A stretch of 64,000 nt of DNA from Collinsella sp. TF08-11AT (GCF_003437035.1 NZ_QSRL01000005.1:62250-126249); one strand, 5' to 3'; positions 6,376-16,007 are shown, numbered from the stretch's first letter. Numbers and translations are program-made. The notes: generated by a model from the letters alone, not told the origin.

Positions 6376-9117
6376 TCACTCGTCGAGCAGGAGGTCCGAG
6401 GAGCCGAGGCGCTCTTCTCGCGCCGGGGCGGCGCTCACGCTTATGTAGTCGAAGACATATGCGATCTCGCTTACGGGAACCTCTACGCGATAGCGCGTCG
6501 AGATGCTCGAGAAGCTCTGCCTGAAGGACTCGATGAAATCGGCGCGTTCCTCCTCGAAGCGGTCCTGGCCAACGTAGGTCTCAATGGGGTTTCTGGTAAC
6601 AAGGCGCTCGACGAGACAGCAGAGGTGAACGTAGAGCCCAATGATGGCGTTGCTGCCGATCTTCTCGCCTGTCCTGCGCTGAAGCTCGTGCACGGCGCTC
6701 TCGATCTCATGGAATAGCCGCTCCGGGTCGAGGATGGTGATGGAGCGGATGACGTTCTGCAGCGTCATGTTCGAGAGCAGCTTCTCGTGGAAAGAAGAGA
6801 GCTCGGAAGCGTCAAGCCACCTGCCGAACACGGCATCAACCTTAGAGGCGGACGCCGTCGACATGATGTCCTCGAGGGCGACGAAGGGGACGGAGGCGAC
6901 CCCGGGGTCTCCCGTGCCGATGACGGCGCAGACGCGGTGCTCGGAGAAAACGGCGTCGTTCGACCCGTTCGCGACGAGCTGCTTGAAGGGCCTCGTGAGC
7001 AGGCGCGCGCCTATGGTGCGCGGGAGGCTCTGCGAGACGAGCTGGCGTATCCTCTCCGCGGCGTCGACCCCGGACTCGGAGCAGAAGACGATGGCGTCCT
7101 CACGGTTGACGCGCTCGATCACCTTGCAGTGCGTCACGCACGCGGCGGTCGCATCGCCAAGAACCTCGGCGATGGACTTGCCGCCGAGCAGCCCGACCCC
7201 GATCTCGAGCGCAAGACCGGTAGAGACGTTGTTCACCACGCCGATAGTGGAGTCGGTAACGTTCTCGAGGGCCTTATAGGCCTCCTCCAAGGAGCCCATG
7301 TCGACGAGGAACACGACCCCGGTGCAGTAGGAATGGCGGTCGACGAGGCGCTGGAGCGGACCGACGATGTCCTTCAGCTGCTGGTCGTAGGGCATGTCGA
7401 CAGCCTCGTACACATGCATGCCGAGCATACGGTTCGCCGCGTCGGCGATGCTCGTCGCCGTTGAGTAGCCGTGGGACAAGATGACGCAGAGCGTCCGAAG
7501 GGCCTTCGCATCGCGAGACTCCGATGCGACGCACAGCGTCAGAAGCGTCTTCGTGAAGTGATCGAGCGAGATTCCCAGCGCCCCTTCCACGTCTGCGGCG
7601 ACCTGATCGGAGACACTCGAGGCAAACGGCAATTCGGAGGTCACGGCACCGAGGAGATGGGAGATTTGCTCCACACAGGCAGACTTTCGCTTAGCCAGGC
7701 CGATACCCGGCCACAACTGCAGGCAAATCTCCTGGGCCAGTAGAAAAGCGACCTTCCTCGAAAGCTCGATGCCATAAGAAGAGCCTGCGTCGGCAAGGAC
7801 CGCGCCCACGACGCGCTCGAAGGCGCGCGACCTCGAGGAGGCGACGCCGTGGTCGAAGATCAAGTGATCCTCAACGCCGCGCACAGCGGAGACAGCTTGC
7901 GAGACAAGCTCGGAGACAGAGAGCTCCCCGGCGCAGAATCGCTCATCGAGGGAGCACAGGGCATCGAGCGCCTGCTCGACCGGCCCTGTGCTCTCGGCGG
8001 CATCCAGAGACGCGTCGATCAGAACGCCATCGTCGGGCTGTTGATCGATCTGCGCGGAGGAGAGGAGCCCGCTGGGAAGAAGATACGGGCGAACGACGAC
8101 GTAGTCGCCCTCGCGATTGAGGAACGCTTTGGCGCAGCAGTTCGTCACGCAGGCGCGCAAGCCGGCGATGTTATCGGAAAAGTCCGCGTTCACGAGGCAA
8201 CGGTATGCGCCGCGGCTGATCTTCACATCAGAACCGATTCGGCACCCCTCGCTGCGCAGGAAGCTCAAGATGAGATCCTCGCGCTCCTCGGGGGTCCGCT
8301 CCTTGAGTGAGGGGACGCGGGCACAGATGGGCATTTTGCTGTAGGCCGAGGAAACCTTCAGGTCATCGGCGGAAAGCGTCGTCGAAAGAACGAGGCGAGC
8401 GCGCGGCGCATCCTGGGAGGCATCGAGCCCGAGGGCCGTCGCAAGACAGTGCTCCATCGCAGAGGGAGAGAGTGCCTCGATGCCGTTGACAAAGACCACA
8501 CCCCCGCGCGCTTTCGCGATCGACTCGTCAAGAAGCCCGTTGAACGAGGCGGCGTCCGGGACCCCGGCGCAGTCGATGCGCACATAGGAGGAGTCGCGGG
8601 ACAGCAAGCCCTGGTTCTTGCCGTACTCGTACACAAGGCGAGAAAGGAAAGACTTACCGACACCCACGCCGCCGCTCAAGAGGATGGGCAGGCCAAACGG
8701 AGGGTACTGAACCGCAGCCTTGCACTGCTCGACAACGGAGCTGAGGCTCATGTCGAAGCCCACGGCACGCGCGAAGTCGCGGTGATCGGCGATTCCCGTC
8801 GCCTGGATGAGGTCGGCGAGCGAGGCGTACTCGCTTGCAGAGAGCTTTACCTGAAAACGCTTCTGGAACGCGCGGCGATGAAAATAACGGACAGGCCTGC
8901 CCGCCACCTTAACCACAAGACCGGCGCGAACAAGGTCGTTGAGGTACTGGCTCGCCAGGCTCCTGGAGATGATGAGCGTCTCGGCGATGTCGGAGGTGGA
9001 CAGACGGGCAAGGTCGTCGAGCGAGACGGCAGAGGTGAGGGCCTCGAGATGCTCGAGAATCCTGTCCCTCATGTCGACGGGTTTCTTTGCCAAGCTGTCC
9101 TGTGTGGTCTTGTCCAT
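6376..9117 (-). CDS. LevR-type PTS-domain transcriptional regulator with degenerate AAA+ domain
   Basis: The 913-residue protein begins with a winged-helix region (about 15-80), then an AAA+-like domain (about 95-340). An EIIA-Man-like domain follows, with His549 in SHGYSTATS, then an EIIB-Gat-like domain with Cys679 in FCSESG. A C-terminal PRD has His831 in YVHLCCLVERL. This is the LevR architecture: PTS phosphorylation would report sugar flux and control the operon. Walker A (GGVGVGKS, 149-156) is intact, but the Walker B position reads VVFVNGIEAL without the Asp-Glu pair. The sigma-54-contacting GAFTGA loop is also missing. It therefore probably works as a repressor or sigma-70 activator. 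The start follows GAGGAGG, with a TATACT -10-like box at 9144-9149. Confidence 0.9.
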   Translation of the reverse strand: MDKTTQDSLAKKPVDMRDRILEHLEALTSAVSLDDLARLSTSDIAETLIISRSLASQYLNDLVRAGLVVKVAGRPVRYFHRRAFQKRFQVKLSASEYASLADLIQATGIADHRDFARAVGFDMSLSSVVEQCKAAVQYPPFGLPILLSGGVGVGKSFLSRLVYEYGKNQGLLSRDSSYVRIDCAGVPDAASFNGLLDESIAKARGGVVFVNGIEALSPSAMEHCLATALGLDASQDAPRARLVLSTTLSADDLKVSSAYSKMPICARVPSLKERTPEEREDLILSFLRSEGCRIGSDVKISRGAYRCLVNADFSDNIAGLRACVTNCCAKAFLNREGDYVVVRPYLLPSGLLSSAQIDQQPDDGVLIDASLDAAESTGPVEQALDALCSLDERFCAGELSVSELVSQAVSAVRGVEDHLIFDHGVASSRSRAFERVVGAVLADAGSSYGIELSRKVAFLLAQEICLQLWPGIGLAKRKSACVEQISHLLGAVTSELPFASSVSDQVAADVEGALGISLDHFTKTLLTLCVASESRDAKALRTLCVILSHGYSTATSIADAANRMLGMHVYEAVDMPYDQQLKDIVGPLQRLVDRHSYCTGVVFLVDMGSLEEAYKALENVTDSTIGVVNNVSTGLALEIGVGLLGGKSIAEVLGDATAACVTHCKVIERVNREDAIVFCSESGVDAAERIRQLVSQSLPRTIGARLLTRPFKQLVANGSNDAVFSEHRVCAVIGTGDPGVASVPFVALEDIMSTASASKVDAVFGRWLDASELSSFHEKLLSNMTLQNVIRSITILDPERLFHEIESAVHELQRRTGEKIGSNAIIGLYVHLCCLVERLVTRNPIETYVGQDRFEEERADFIESFRQSFSSISTRYRVEVPVSEIAYVFDYISVSAAPAREERLGSSDLLLDE

Positions 9118-9290
9118 GACTTCTTACCTCCTCGTACAAGGAGTATAAGGGGAGAACAGAGAACGGAAGGGGGCGCGTGGGGGAATCAACAGCTCCGAGG
9201 AAAAGTCCACCACTTGAGGGGCAGAAAACAACGGCCATTGAACATTCAGGGCCGACGCTCAACACTTCCGCTCGACACTTCGCTTTGGAA

Positions 9291-9343
9291 AGGGCCCGGC
9301 GCGCCGGGGTCCCAACATAAAGAAGGGCCCCGGCGCGCAGGGC
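9291..9343 (-). terminator. Terminator after the nucleosidase pseudogene
   Basis: On the minus strand GCGCGCCGGGGCCC pairs with GGGACCCCGGCGCGC around an 11-base loop and is followed by GGGCCCTTTCC. It directly follows the stop codon at 9344-9346, so the terminator survived although the gene is broken. Confidence 0.7.
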
Positions 9344-9670
9344 CTAAAGCTTAACCATGCGCGCGGCGATGCGGGCGCAGTCGCAGGCGGCCTTCTTCTC
9401 GAAAGTGTTGTAGTCACGACCCGGCCCTCGGCGCAGGGCTTGTCGCTGATGGCGCGCACGACGACGAGGGGCACGCCGTTGAGATAAGCGGCCTGCGCGA
9501 TGGTGCAGCCCTCCATCTCGCAGCACAGGTCGCCGAAGGTCGCGAGGATTCGCTCCTTCTGTTCCGCGGGCGAGACGAACTGGTCGCCGGAGACGACGCG
9601 GCCCTTGAGGACCTTAATGTCGGGGGCGACGGCGGCCGCGGCGGCGCACGCCGCCAGCAAGGGCCGGAAC
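9344..9670 (-). pseudogene. mtnN: 5'-truncated, frameshifted MTA/SAH nucleosidase
   Basis: The minus strand encodes VLKGRVVSGDQFV, then CCEMEGCTIAQAAYLNGVP and VVVRAISDKPCAEG. These are the C-terminal half motifs of 5'-methylthioadenosine/S-adenosylhomocysteine nucleosidase. The frame then shifts near 9413: the proper ending DYNTFEKKAACDCARIAARM lies in another frame, consistent with loss of one base before GACTAC. About 125 N-terminal residues are missing and an IS3-family fragment occupies their place from about 9671. The enzyme normally cleaves MTA and SAH. This copy cannot be functional; whether another copy exists is not visible here. Confidence 0.85.
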
Positions 9671-10118
9671 GGATCGCGCAAGATCAAGGCGTCGCCCGGG
9701 AGGTCGGGCGTTACCGTCAGCCGGCGCCGCGTCTGCCGCATCATGAGGGAGAACGGCCTGGCCGGCGCATACGGCAGGAAGAGGTTCAAGGTGCACCCCG
9801 GGGCGGTCAACGAGGCCGACGTGTCGAACGTCGTCGCGCGCGGCTTCGGCGGCAGGGCGCCGTGCACCCATATATGCAGCGACTTGGTCTGCGTGCGCGT
9901 CGGGGCGTCGTGGAACTACGTCTGCCTGCTCGTCGACCTCTGCAACGGGGAGATCGTCGGCCACTCCGAAGGACCGAGGAGGGACGCGCGAGCTCCGAGC
10001 CAAGCTCTTGGATTACGTGCACTGGTACAACAACTTCAGGATCCACTCGACGCTGGGCTACATGTCGCCGGTCGAGTTCAGGGAGGCGGGGCCGTCCCTC
10101 CCGGAATCGTCCAAATAA
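9671..10118 (+). mobile_element. IS3-family (IS150-like) transposase remnant
   Basis: The plus strand encodes GSRKIKASPGRSGVTVSRRR and MRENGLAGAYGRKRFKVHPG, then VGASWNYVCLLVDL around an integrase-core aspartate, typical of IS3 OrfB. After GPRRDA near 9985 the frame and sequence jump to TRELRAKLLDYVHWYNN and IHSTLGYMSPVEF, which is the OrfB C-terminus, ending at TAA 10116-10118. The middle of the DDE core is therefore deleted, with a frame change, and the N-terminal HTH part is gone. The element cannot transpose. It abuts the truncated mtnN and may have caused that truncation. Confidence 0.85.
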
Positions 10119-10824
10119 GTGTTGCCAATCCATAGCCAATCCAGCCATCATCTTCGCGAAGGCGGACGTCAGGAAAAGCTCGGCTTGAGCTCGGTCGGAC
10201 GCGGTCTGTGGGGCATCATTCAGGCTCAGGGGGTCTCCTTGTCTTCTTCGGTCGCAACCTGAATGATAGGGACGGCCCCTTCTCTCTTTCCCCTTCGTTT
10301 TCGACGCGTCACCCTCTCGGCGGGCTTAAGGCCCGCGCTCGCGGGTGCAGGGGCTACGCCCAAACCCCAAAAACGTAACGCCGTGCTCGAAGCGTTTCCG
10401 GACGTCAGCGTAAGCTCAAATCCCGTTCGTCAACTCATGGGCAAGCCACCTGAGACTACTCATTTCTCCTACTGGCAATGAAGACCTGCGACCTGCAGTT
10501 TTGCAAACTGCTTGAAAGCCACCTGCGTTGATTCACTTCCTATTGCAGCTGGCGGCTTGCACGCGAAAAGGCATTTAAGTTTCAAAACGGGCGTTTTCGG
10601 CGCTATCGAGCCTCCAAAGGCATCCCGCCGCGCCCTTTGGGACAAAAACAAAAACTCAAAGCCCTGAGTTCGAAAATAGTTTTTGGAGTTGTCCCGACTT
10701 TTGTCCCCGAAGCCGACGAAACGCGACAGGGTATCACCTGGCGGCACTCGATTCGAGACGGCACCGAAAACTGGATGCAACCGGAATGACGGGACGGCAG
10801 AACCGAAGCCATCGAGTGGGGATA
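10119..10824. other. Gene-free scar between the IS3 remnant and the S10 operon
   Basis: No open frame here has recognisable content. A 10-bp inverted repeat ATCATTCAGG / CCTGAATGAT stands at 10215-10224 and 10258-10267. The rest is anonymous. It may be remnant sequence from the rearrangement that separated rplX from its usual downstream neighbours. Confidence 0.5.
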
Positions 10825-10859
10825 GAAAAAGGCCCGGGTGCCGTGGCATCCGGGCCTTT
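10825..10859 (-). terminator. Terminator of the S10 operon after rplX
   Basis: On the minus strand GGCCCGGATGCC pairs with GGCACCCGGGCC around a 2-base loop and is followed by TTTTTC. It lies 27 bases after the rplX stop, so the operon ends there. Confidence 0.92.
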
Positions 10860-10885
10860 GCTAGCAACTTGATGTTGCGGGCAGC

Positions 10886-11191
10886 TTAGAACTTGTGGCC
10901 GCACTTCTTGCAGACGCGCAGCTTGTTCTTGCCGTCCTTCTCGTGACCGACGCGGGTAACCTTACCGCACTCGGGGCAGACGAGATTGACGTTGGAGGCG
11001 TCGATGGGAGCCTCCTGCGAAACGATGCCGCCCTGCTGGTTGGCAGCGTTGGGCTTGACGGCCTTCTTGACGACCGAAACGCCCTCGACAACGACCTTGT
11101 TCTCGGCGGGGAGAGCACGCAGGACAACACCCTGCTTGCCGCGATCCTTACCAGAGAGAACCTGGACCTTATCGCCCTTCTTGATATACAT
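10886..11191 (-). CDS. rplX: 50S ribosomal protein L24
   Basis: The 101-residue protein starts [20 protein letters not shown], the KOW motif of L24, an early assembly protein that binds 23S rRNA. The C-terminal half has two Cys-x2-Cys pairs (CPECGKVTR and CKKCGHKF), so this is a zinc-binding form. It is the last gene of the operon and is followed by a terminator; in most bacteria rplE comes next. Confidence 0.97.
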   Translation of the reverse strand: MYIKKGDKVQVLSGKDRGKQGVVLRALPAENKVVVEGVSVVKKAVKPNAANQQGGIVSQEAPIDASNVNLVCPECGKVTRVGHEKDGKNKLRVCKKCGHKF

Positions 11192-11204
11192 ATATCTCCC
11201 CTAA

Positions 11205-11573
11205 CTACAGGGTCTCGGGAGCGAGCGAGACGATCTTCATGTACTTCTTGTCACGAAGCTCGCGAGCGACGGGCCCGAAGATACGGGTGCCGACGGGCGA
11301 ACCATCGTTGTTGATGACAACGCAGGCGTTCTCATCAAAGCGAATGTAGGAGCCATCCTTGCGGCGGATCTCCTTAACGGTGCGAACGACGACGCAACGG
11401 ACAACGTCCTTCTTCTTGACGTTGGCGCCAGGGGTAGCCTCCTGGACAGCACCGATGAACACATCGCCGATGCCTGCATAACGACGCTTGGAACCGCCAA
11501 GCACCTTGATGCAGCGAATCTTGCGAGCGCCGGAGTTGTCGGCGACGTTCAGCATGGTTTGCATCTGAATCAT
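11205..11573 (-). CDS. rplN: 50S ribosomal protein L14
   Basis: The 122-residue protein starts [19 protein letters not shown], the L14 hallmark, and ends [14 protein letters not shown], as in the family. L14 binds 23S rRNA at the subunit interface. A 118-base gap separates it from rpsQ. That gap is unusual inside an S10 operon and may hold an internal promoter (TATAAAG at about 11618-11624 on the minus strand). It starts after GGAGGAAC. Confidence 0.97.
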   Translation of the reverse strand: MIQMQTMLNVADNSGARKIRCIKVLGGSKRRYAGIGDVFIGAVQEATPGANVKKKDVVRCVVVRTVKEIRRKDGSYIRFDENACVVINNDGSPVGTRIFGPVARELRDKKYMKIVSLAPETL

Positions 11574-11691
11574 GGTAGATGTTCCTCCGAACTAAGAACC
11601 GAAGAGAGGTGCGCAGCCTTTATACGGCCCGTGGTATGCAAGCCAGGCATACGCACATCTTCGGAAACGTACAAGTCGTAAGAGCGACTGC

Positions 11692-11952
11692 TTATTTAGC
11701 GCGCTCGACGACCTCGATGAGGCGCCAACGCTTCATCTTGGACATAGGACGGGTCTCCATAACGCGGACGGTATCGCCCACGCCAGCCGTGCACTCCTCG
11801 TCGTGAGCGTGCAGCTTCTTGGAGCTGGTCATCATCTTGCCGTACTTGGGGTGACGCTTGCGCTCGGTGATGGTGACAACAATGGTCTTGGCACCGGAGA
11901 CGGAGGTAACGACACCCGTACGGACCTTACGCGAGTTACGCGAATCAGTCAT
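11692..11952 (-). CDS. rpsQ: 30S ribosomal protein S17
   Basis: The 86-residue S17 contains RTGVVTSVSGAKTIVVTI, then DTVRVMETRPMSKMKRWRL, the conserved OB-fold ending. It binds 16S rRNA helices near the 5' domain. It lies 16 bases downstream of rpmC. Confidence 0.97.
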   Translation of the reverse strand: MTDSRNSRKVRTGVVTSVSGAKTIVVTITERKRHPKYGKMMTSSKKLHAHDEECTAGVGDTVRVMETRPMSKMKRWRLIEVVERAK

Positions 11953-11968
11953 GTTCTCTCCTTAGGTC

Positions 11969-12184
11969 CTACTCGGCGACAGCGGACTTCTCCGCTGCGA
12001 TCTCGCGGGCGCGCTGCTCCGTGAGGACGCGAGCGATGTCCTTCTTCACGGTGTTGACGCGAGCGGTGTTGTCCAGCTGGCTGGTGGCCATCTGGAAACG
12101 AAGGTTAAAGAGCTCGGCGCGCATTTCCTTCAGCTTCTCAACGAGCTGAGCGTCCGAGAGCTCACGAATCTCTGCGGGCTTCAT
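11969..12184 (-). CDS. rpmC: 50S ribosomal protein L29
   Basis: The 71-residue L29 has [18 protein letters not shown] and FNLRFQMATSQLDNTARV, the family core forming two helices near the exit tunnel. Its ATG overlaps the rplP stop as TAATG, so it is translationally coupled. The Ala/Glu-rich tail after residue 55 is slightly longer than in E. coli. Confidence 0.96.
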   Translation of the reverse strand: MKPAEIRELSDAQLVEKLKEMRAELFNLRFQMATSQLDNTARVNTVKKDIARVLTEQRAREIAAEKSAVAE

Positions 12185-12687
12185 TAGTTCTCCTCCTTGG
12201 CGGCGGCGGCGTCCTCAGCAGCCCACTTGGCCTCGAGAGCGGCCTCCTCAGCCATCTCCTTCTCGATGCGCTGCTCAGCGTTCTTGGCAGCAACAATCTT
12301 GGTCTTGATGGGAAGCTTGTGCTGTGCAAGACGCAGAGCCTCGCGAGCGACCTCCTCGGGCACGCCCTTGACCTCGAACATGATGCGGCCGGGCTTGACG
12401 ACGGCCACCCACTCCTCGGGGTTACCCTTACCAGAACCCATGCGAGTCTCGGCAGGCTTCTTGGTGATGGGCTTATCGGGGAAGATCGTGATGTAAACAC
12501 GACCGCCACGCTTCATGTAGCGGGTCATGGCAATACGAGCGGCCTCGATCTGACGGTTGGTGATCCAATGGGCCTCGAGAGCCTGGATACCAAACTCGCC
12601 GAAATGCAGCTCGGTATTACCCTTGGCCTGGCCCTTCATGGAGCCACGCTGCACCTTGCGGTGAAGAATACGCTTAGGGGCAAGCAC
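12184..12687 (-). CDS. rplP: 50S ribosomal protein L16 with C-terminal extension
   Basis: The 167-residue protein has [15 protein letters not shown] and [17 protein letters not shown], the L16 core that helps accept A-site tRNA. The family usually ends near residue 138. Here about 28 more residues, rich in Ala, Glu and Lys, form a likely charged helix. The start is GTG, overlapping the rpsC stop as TAGTG, so translation is coupled. Confidence 0.96.
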   Translation of the reverse strand: MLAPKRILHRKVQRGSMKGQAKGNTELHFGEFGIQALEAHWITNRQIEAARIAMTRYMKRGGRVYITIFPDKPITKKPAETRMGSGKGNPEEWVAVVKPGRIMFEVKGVPEEVAREALRLAQHKLPIKTKIVAAKNAEQRIEKEMAEEAALEAKWAAEDAAAAKEEN

Positions 12688-13397
12688 TACTGACCCCTCC
12701 TCTCGGAGTTACGACGACGAGGACGGGAAGAGCCCTCGAGTGCAGGGTTGGGAACAGGCTGGCCCGGGAGCTTCTCGCCCAGGTAGATCCAGACCTTCAC
12801 GCCGCAAGCGCCCATGGTGGTGCTGGCGACAGCCGTGCCGTAGTCGATCTTGGCACGGAGGGTGTGCAGAGGCACGCGACCCTCGCGGTACCACTCACGA
12901 CGGCCCATCTCGGCACCGCCGAGACGACCGGAGCACTGGATACGGATGCCCTTAGCGCCGGCCTTGCGGGCGGACTGGACAGCCTTGCGCATAGCGCGAC
13001 GGAAGGCAACGCGGCCCTCGAGCTGCTCGGCGATAGACTGAGCAACGAGGTTGGCGTCGAGCTCGGGGCGCTTGATCTCGACAACGTCGACGGAGAGCTG
13101 GCCCTTGGAGACGCCAGCGACCTTCTCGAGCTCGGTGCGGAGGGTATCGATTTCGGCACCCTTCTTACCGATGACAACGCCGGGGCGAGCGGTGAGGATG
13201 ATGACCTTCACCTTGTCGCCAGCGCGCTCGATCTCGACGCGGGAGACAGCTGCGCGGGAAAGACGCTTCTCGAGGTACTTGCGGATCTCGAGATCGTTAC
13301 CGAGGGTCTTAGCGTAATCCTTCTCTGCGAACCAGCGGGAGCGCCAGTTCTCGGTGATGCCAAGACGGAAGCCGGTGGGGTAGACTTTCTGACCCAT
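12687..13397 (-). CDS. rpsC: 30S ribosomal protein S3
   Basis: The 236-residue S3 starts [18 protein letters not shown]. It has the KH domain motif [13 protein letters not shown] near 75-87 and the C-terminal [19 protein letters not shown]. It lies at the mRNA entry site of the small subunit. It starts 6 bases after rplV. Confidence 0.98.
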   Translation of the reverse strand: MGQKVYPTGFRLGITENWRSRWFAEKDYAKTLGNDLEIRKYLEKRLSRAAVSRVEIERAGDKVKVIILTARPGVVIGKKGAEIDTLRTELEKVAGVSKGQLSVDVVEIKRPELDANLVAQSIAEQLEGRVAFRRAMRKAVQSARKAGAKGIRIQCSGRLGGAEMGRREWYREGRVPLHTLRAKIDYGTAVASTTMGACGVKVWIYLGEKLPGQPVPNPALEGSSRPRRRNSERRGQ

Positions 13398-13403
13398 ACA
13401 GCT

Positions 13404-13775
13404 TTACGCCTCCTTTCGAGGAGCAACGACGACGGTGATGTGGGAAGTACGCTTCAGAATGCGAGAAGCGGAACCCTTGGCGCGGGGACGGATGCGCTTA
13501 AGCGTCGGACCCTCGTCAACATAGGCAGCGGCGACAACCAGGTTGTCGGCACGCAGACCGTTGTTGTTCTCGGCGTTCGCAACGGCGGAACGGAGAACCT
13601 TCTCGACATCCACGGCGACGGCGCGGTCGCAGAAGTGGAGGATGTCGAAGGCCTGAGCGACAGGCTTGCGGCGGATCAGATCGACCACCAGGCGGGCCTT
13701 GCTGGGGGAAACACGCACGTACTTAGCGACGGCGCGAACCTCGGTGGCCTCAGTTTCAATAGACTTAGTTGCCAT
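13404..13775 (-). CDS. rplV: 50S ribosomal protein L22
   Basis: The 123-residue L22 has [20 protein letters not shown], then a beta-hairpin loop [18 protein letters not shown] that lines the peptide exit tunnel near the macrolide site. It is 14 bases downstream of rpsS. Confidence 0.97.
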   Translation of the reverse strand: MATKSIETEATEVRAVAKYVRVSPSKARLVVDLIRRKPVAQAFDILHFCDRAVAVDVEKVLRSAVANAENNNGLRADNLVVAAAYVDEGPTLKRIRPRAKGSASRILKRTSHITVVVAPRKEA

Positions 13776-13789
13776 TTACGGTTAACCCC

Positions 13790-14050
13790 CTATTTGGCCT
13801 TGTGGCCACGGAACGTACGAGTCGGCGCGAACTCGCCGAGCTTGTGACCAACCATGGACTCGGTAACATACACGGGCACATGCTTGCGGCCGTCGTGGAC
13901 GGCGATGGTGTGACCAACCATCTCGGGGAAGATGGTGGACGCGCGGGACCAGGTCTTCACGACGTCCTTCTTGCCAGCCTCGTTCATCGCGGTGATACGC
14001 GAGAGAAGGCGAGTCTCCACGAACGGGCCCTTTTTGAGACTTCTGCTCAT
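13790..14050 (-). CDS. rpsS: 30S ribosomal protein S19
   Basis: The 86-residue S19 has [16 protein letters not shown], then [20 protein letters not shown] and [13 protein letters not shown]. It binds 16S rRNA in the head with S13. It lies 32 bases after rplB. Confidence 0.97.
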   Translation of the reverse strand: MSRSLKKGPFVETRLLSRITAMNEAGKKDVVKTWSRASTIFPEMVGHTIAVHDGRKHVPVYVTESMVGHKLGEFAPTRTFRGHKAK

Positions 14051-14082
14051 AAGTGCTTTCTCCTAAAACTCGGTATCCGAAA

Positions 14083-14913
14083 TTACTTCTTACGGCGACG
14101 AATGATGTGCTGGTTCGAGACCTTCTTCTTCTTGCGCGTACGAAGGCCCTTCGTCGGCTTACCCCAGGGGGTAACAGAGGGACGACCAGAGGTGTGGTTC
14201 TTGCCCTCGCCACCGCCGTGCGGGTGGTCGACAGGGTTCATGACGGTACCGCGGACGGTCGGGCGCACGTTCATGTGACGCTTACGGCCGGCCTTGCCGA
14301 TGACGATGTTGGCGTGATCGGCGTTGCCGACCTCACCGACGGTGGCGCGGCAGGTAACGAGGATGCGGCGCATCTCGGAGGAAGGCATACGGACGATAGC
14401 GTACTTGCCCTCCTTACCCATCAGCTGGCAGGAATTACCGGCGGAACGGGCGATAGCAGCGCCCTTGCCCGGCTGGAACTCGACGGCGTGGATGAGCGTA
14501 CCGACGGGGATGTCGGCGAGGGGCAGAGCGTTGCCCGGCTTGATGTCGGCGTCAGAACCGGACATGATGGTCTGACCGACCTCGAGGCCCTTGGGGGCCA
14601 GGATGTAGCGCTTCTCACCGTCAGCGTAGTGCAGCAGAGCGATGCGAGCGGAACGGTTCGGATCGTACTCGATCGTGGCAACCTTGGCGGGCACGCCGTC
14701 CTTGTTGCGCTTGAAGTCGATCACGCGGTAACGACGCTTCACGCCGCCGCCCTGGTGGCGGGTGGTGATGCGGCCGTTGTTGTTACGACCGGCCTTCTTG
14801 GGCAGGGGCTCGAGAAGAGACTTCTCGGGCTTGGTGCAGGTGATCTCGGAGAAATCGGAGATCGTCTGCCAACGCCTACCAGCGGAGGTCGGCTTAAGGT
14901 GCTTTACAGCCAT
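14083..14913 (-). CDS. rplB: 50S ribosomal protein L2
   Basis: L2 from ATG 14913 ([15 protein letters not shown]) is 276 residues, the usual length. The frame is open further upstream, but the family start is here. [13 protein letters not shown] near 221-233 holds the histidine needed for peptidyl transfer. A 179-base gap to rplW contains a hairpin (15007-15031) and a promoter-like stretch shared with the rplC upstream region, so rplB may have its own promoter. Confidence 0.97.
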   Translation of the reverse strand: MAVKHLKPTSAGRRWQTISDFSEITCTKPEKSLLEPLPKKAGRNNNGRITTRHQGGGVKRRYRVIDFKRNKDGVPAKVATIEYDPNRSARIALLHYADGEKRYILAPKGLEVGQTIMSGSDADIKPGNALPLADIPVGTLIHAVEFQPGKGAAIARSAGNSCQLMGKEGKYAIVRMPSSEMRRILVTCRATVGEVGNADHANIVIGKAGRKRHMNVRPTVRGTVMNPVDHPHGGGEGKNHTSGRPSVTPWGKPTKGLRTRKKKKVSNQHIIRRRKK

Positions 14914-14989
14914 TACAATCCCTTTCAATAGGAATCCGTTAGCCATCGCAGACAGGGATTCGAGGTTCTGCCTCGGGTGCGATGACACC

Positions 14990-15031
14990 GGACGTATACA
15001 CGGTTCCGGGCGTGTCCATTTTATACGCCCG
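14990..15031 (-). promoter_or_regulatory. Promoter-like motif and hairpin upstream of rplB
   Basis: GTATAC at 14994-14999 and CGGGCGTGTCCAT at 15007-15019 stand 7 bases apart. Upstream of rplC the pair GTATAC (16859-16864) and CGGGCGTATCCAT (16872-16884) has the same spacing. CGGGCGT at 15007 also pairs with ACGCCCG at 15025-15031. GTATAC would be a -10 box on the minus strand, but no good -35 is visible, so this is tentative. Confidence 0.4.
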
Positions 15032-15092
15032 AAACCTTGAGCTCTCGCCTCCCCCATTTGGGAGGCATGAGCTCACTCAACAGCAGCGAGTC

Positions 15093-15380
15093 TTAGGCCT
15101 GGTTGCCAAAGACCTCGATGGTGTCGCCCTCGGCCAGCGTGACGATGGCCTTCTTCCAAGAACGGGTCTTGCCGGCGACATAGCGCACGCGCTTGGTCTT
15201 GGGCTTGACCGTCAGGGTGTTCACGCGAACGACCTTGACGCCGAAGATCTCCTCGACAGCGTCCTTGATCTGATACTTGTTAGCATCCTTGGCGACCTCG
15301 AACGTGTACTTGTTCAGCTCCATGCCGGAGAAGGAACGCTCGGACACGATCGGACGGATGATGATCTCGTGGGCGGTCAT
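15093..15380 (-). CDS. rplW: 50S ribosomal protein L23
   Basis: The 95-residue L23 has IIIRPIVSERSFSGMELNKY, then VRVNTLTVKPKTKRVRY. It sits at the tunnel exit and docks trigger factor and SRP. Its ATG directly follows the rplD stop. Confidence 0.97.
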   Translation of the reverse strand: MTAHEIIIRPIVSERSFSGMELNKYTFEVAKDANKYQIKDAVEEIFGVKVVRVNTLTVKPKTKRVRYVAGKTRSWKKAIVTLAEGDTIEVFGNQA

Positions 15381-16007
15381 TTATGCAAGCACCTCCCCGA
15401 AGTGAGCGGCGATGTCGGCGGGCATCAGCACAGCGTTGTTGTTGACGAGATCGTAGGTGTTGGCCTCGTCGGCAGTGATGATGAACGTCTTGGGAATGTT
15501 GCGGAACGACAGGTAGGCGTTGACGTCCTCATCGCGAACGATGATGGTCAGACGCTTGCCCTCAAGGCCGAGAGCCTTGAGCATGGCGACGGCAGCCTTG
15601 GTGGAAGGCTTCTCGAAGCCGTAGTCGTCGACGAGCACGAGCTCGCCATCGGCCAGCTTGGCGGACAGCGCGGAGCGCATAGCCAGCTTGACCTCCTTGT
15701 TGTTCATACGCTTAGCGTAGGAACGGGGCTTGGGGGCGAAGACAACGCCACCGTGACGCCACTGGGCAGCACGGATGGAACCCTGGCGGGCACGGCCGGT
15801 GCCCTTCTGACGCCAAGGCTTCTTGCCGCCACCGGAAACCTCAGAGCGACCCTTAGCAGACTGGGTGCCCTGACGCCAAGAGGCCATCTGGCACTTGACG
15901 ATGTGGTGCATAACGTGGATGTTCGGCTCGATGCCGTACACCTCAGCGGCGAGCTCGGCCTCGGCGACCTTCTTGCCCTCGCTGTTCTTTACTTCAAACT
16001 TTGCCAT
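15381..16007 (-). CDS. rplD: 50S ribosomal protein L4
   Basis: The 208-residue L4 has GGGKKPWRQKGTGRARQGSI near 65-84, the tunnel-constriction loop, then SALSAKLADGELVLVDDY. In E. coli L4 represses its own operon; no comparable leader can be claimed here. It starts 46 bases after rplC. Confidence 0.97.
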   Translation of the reverse strand: MAKFEVKNSEGKKVAEAELAAEVYGIEPNIHVMHHIVKCQMASWRQGTQSAKGRSEVSGGGKKPWRQKGTGRARQGSIRAAQWRHGGVVFAPKPRSYAKRMNNKEVKLAMRSALSAKLADGELVLVDDYGFEKPSTKAAVAMLKALGLEGKRLTIIVRDEDVNAYLSFRNIPKTFIITADEANTYDLVNNNAVLMPADIAAHFGEVLA

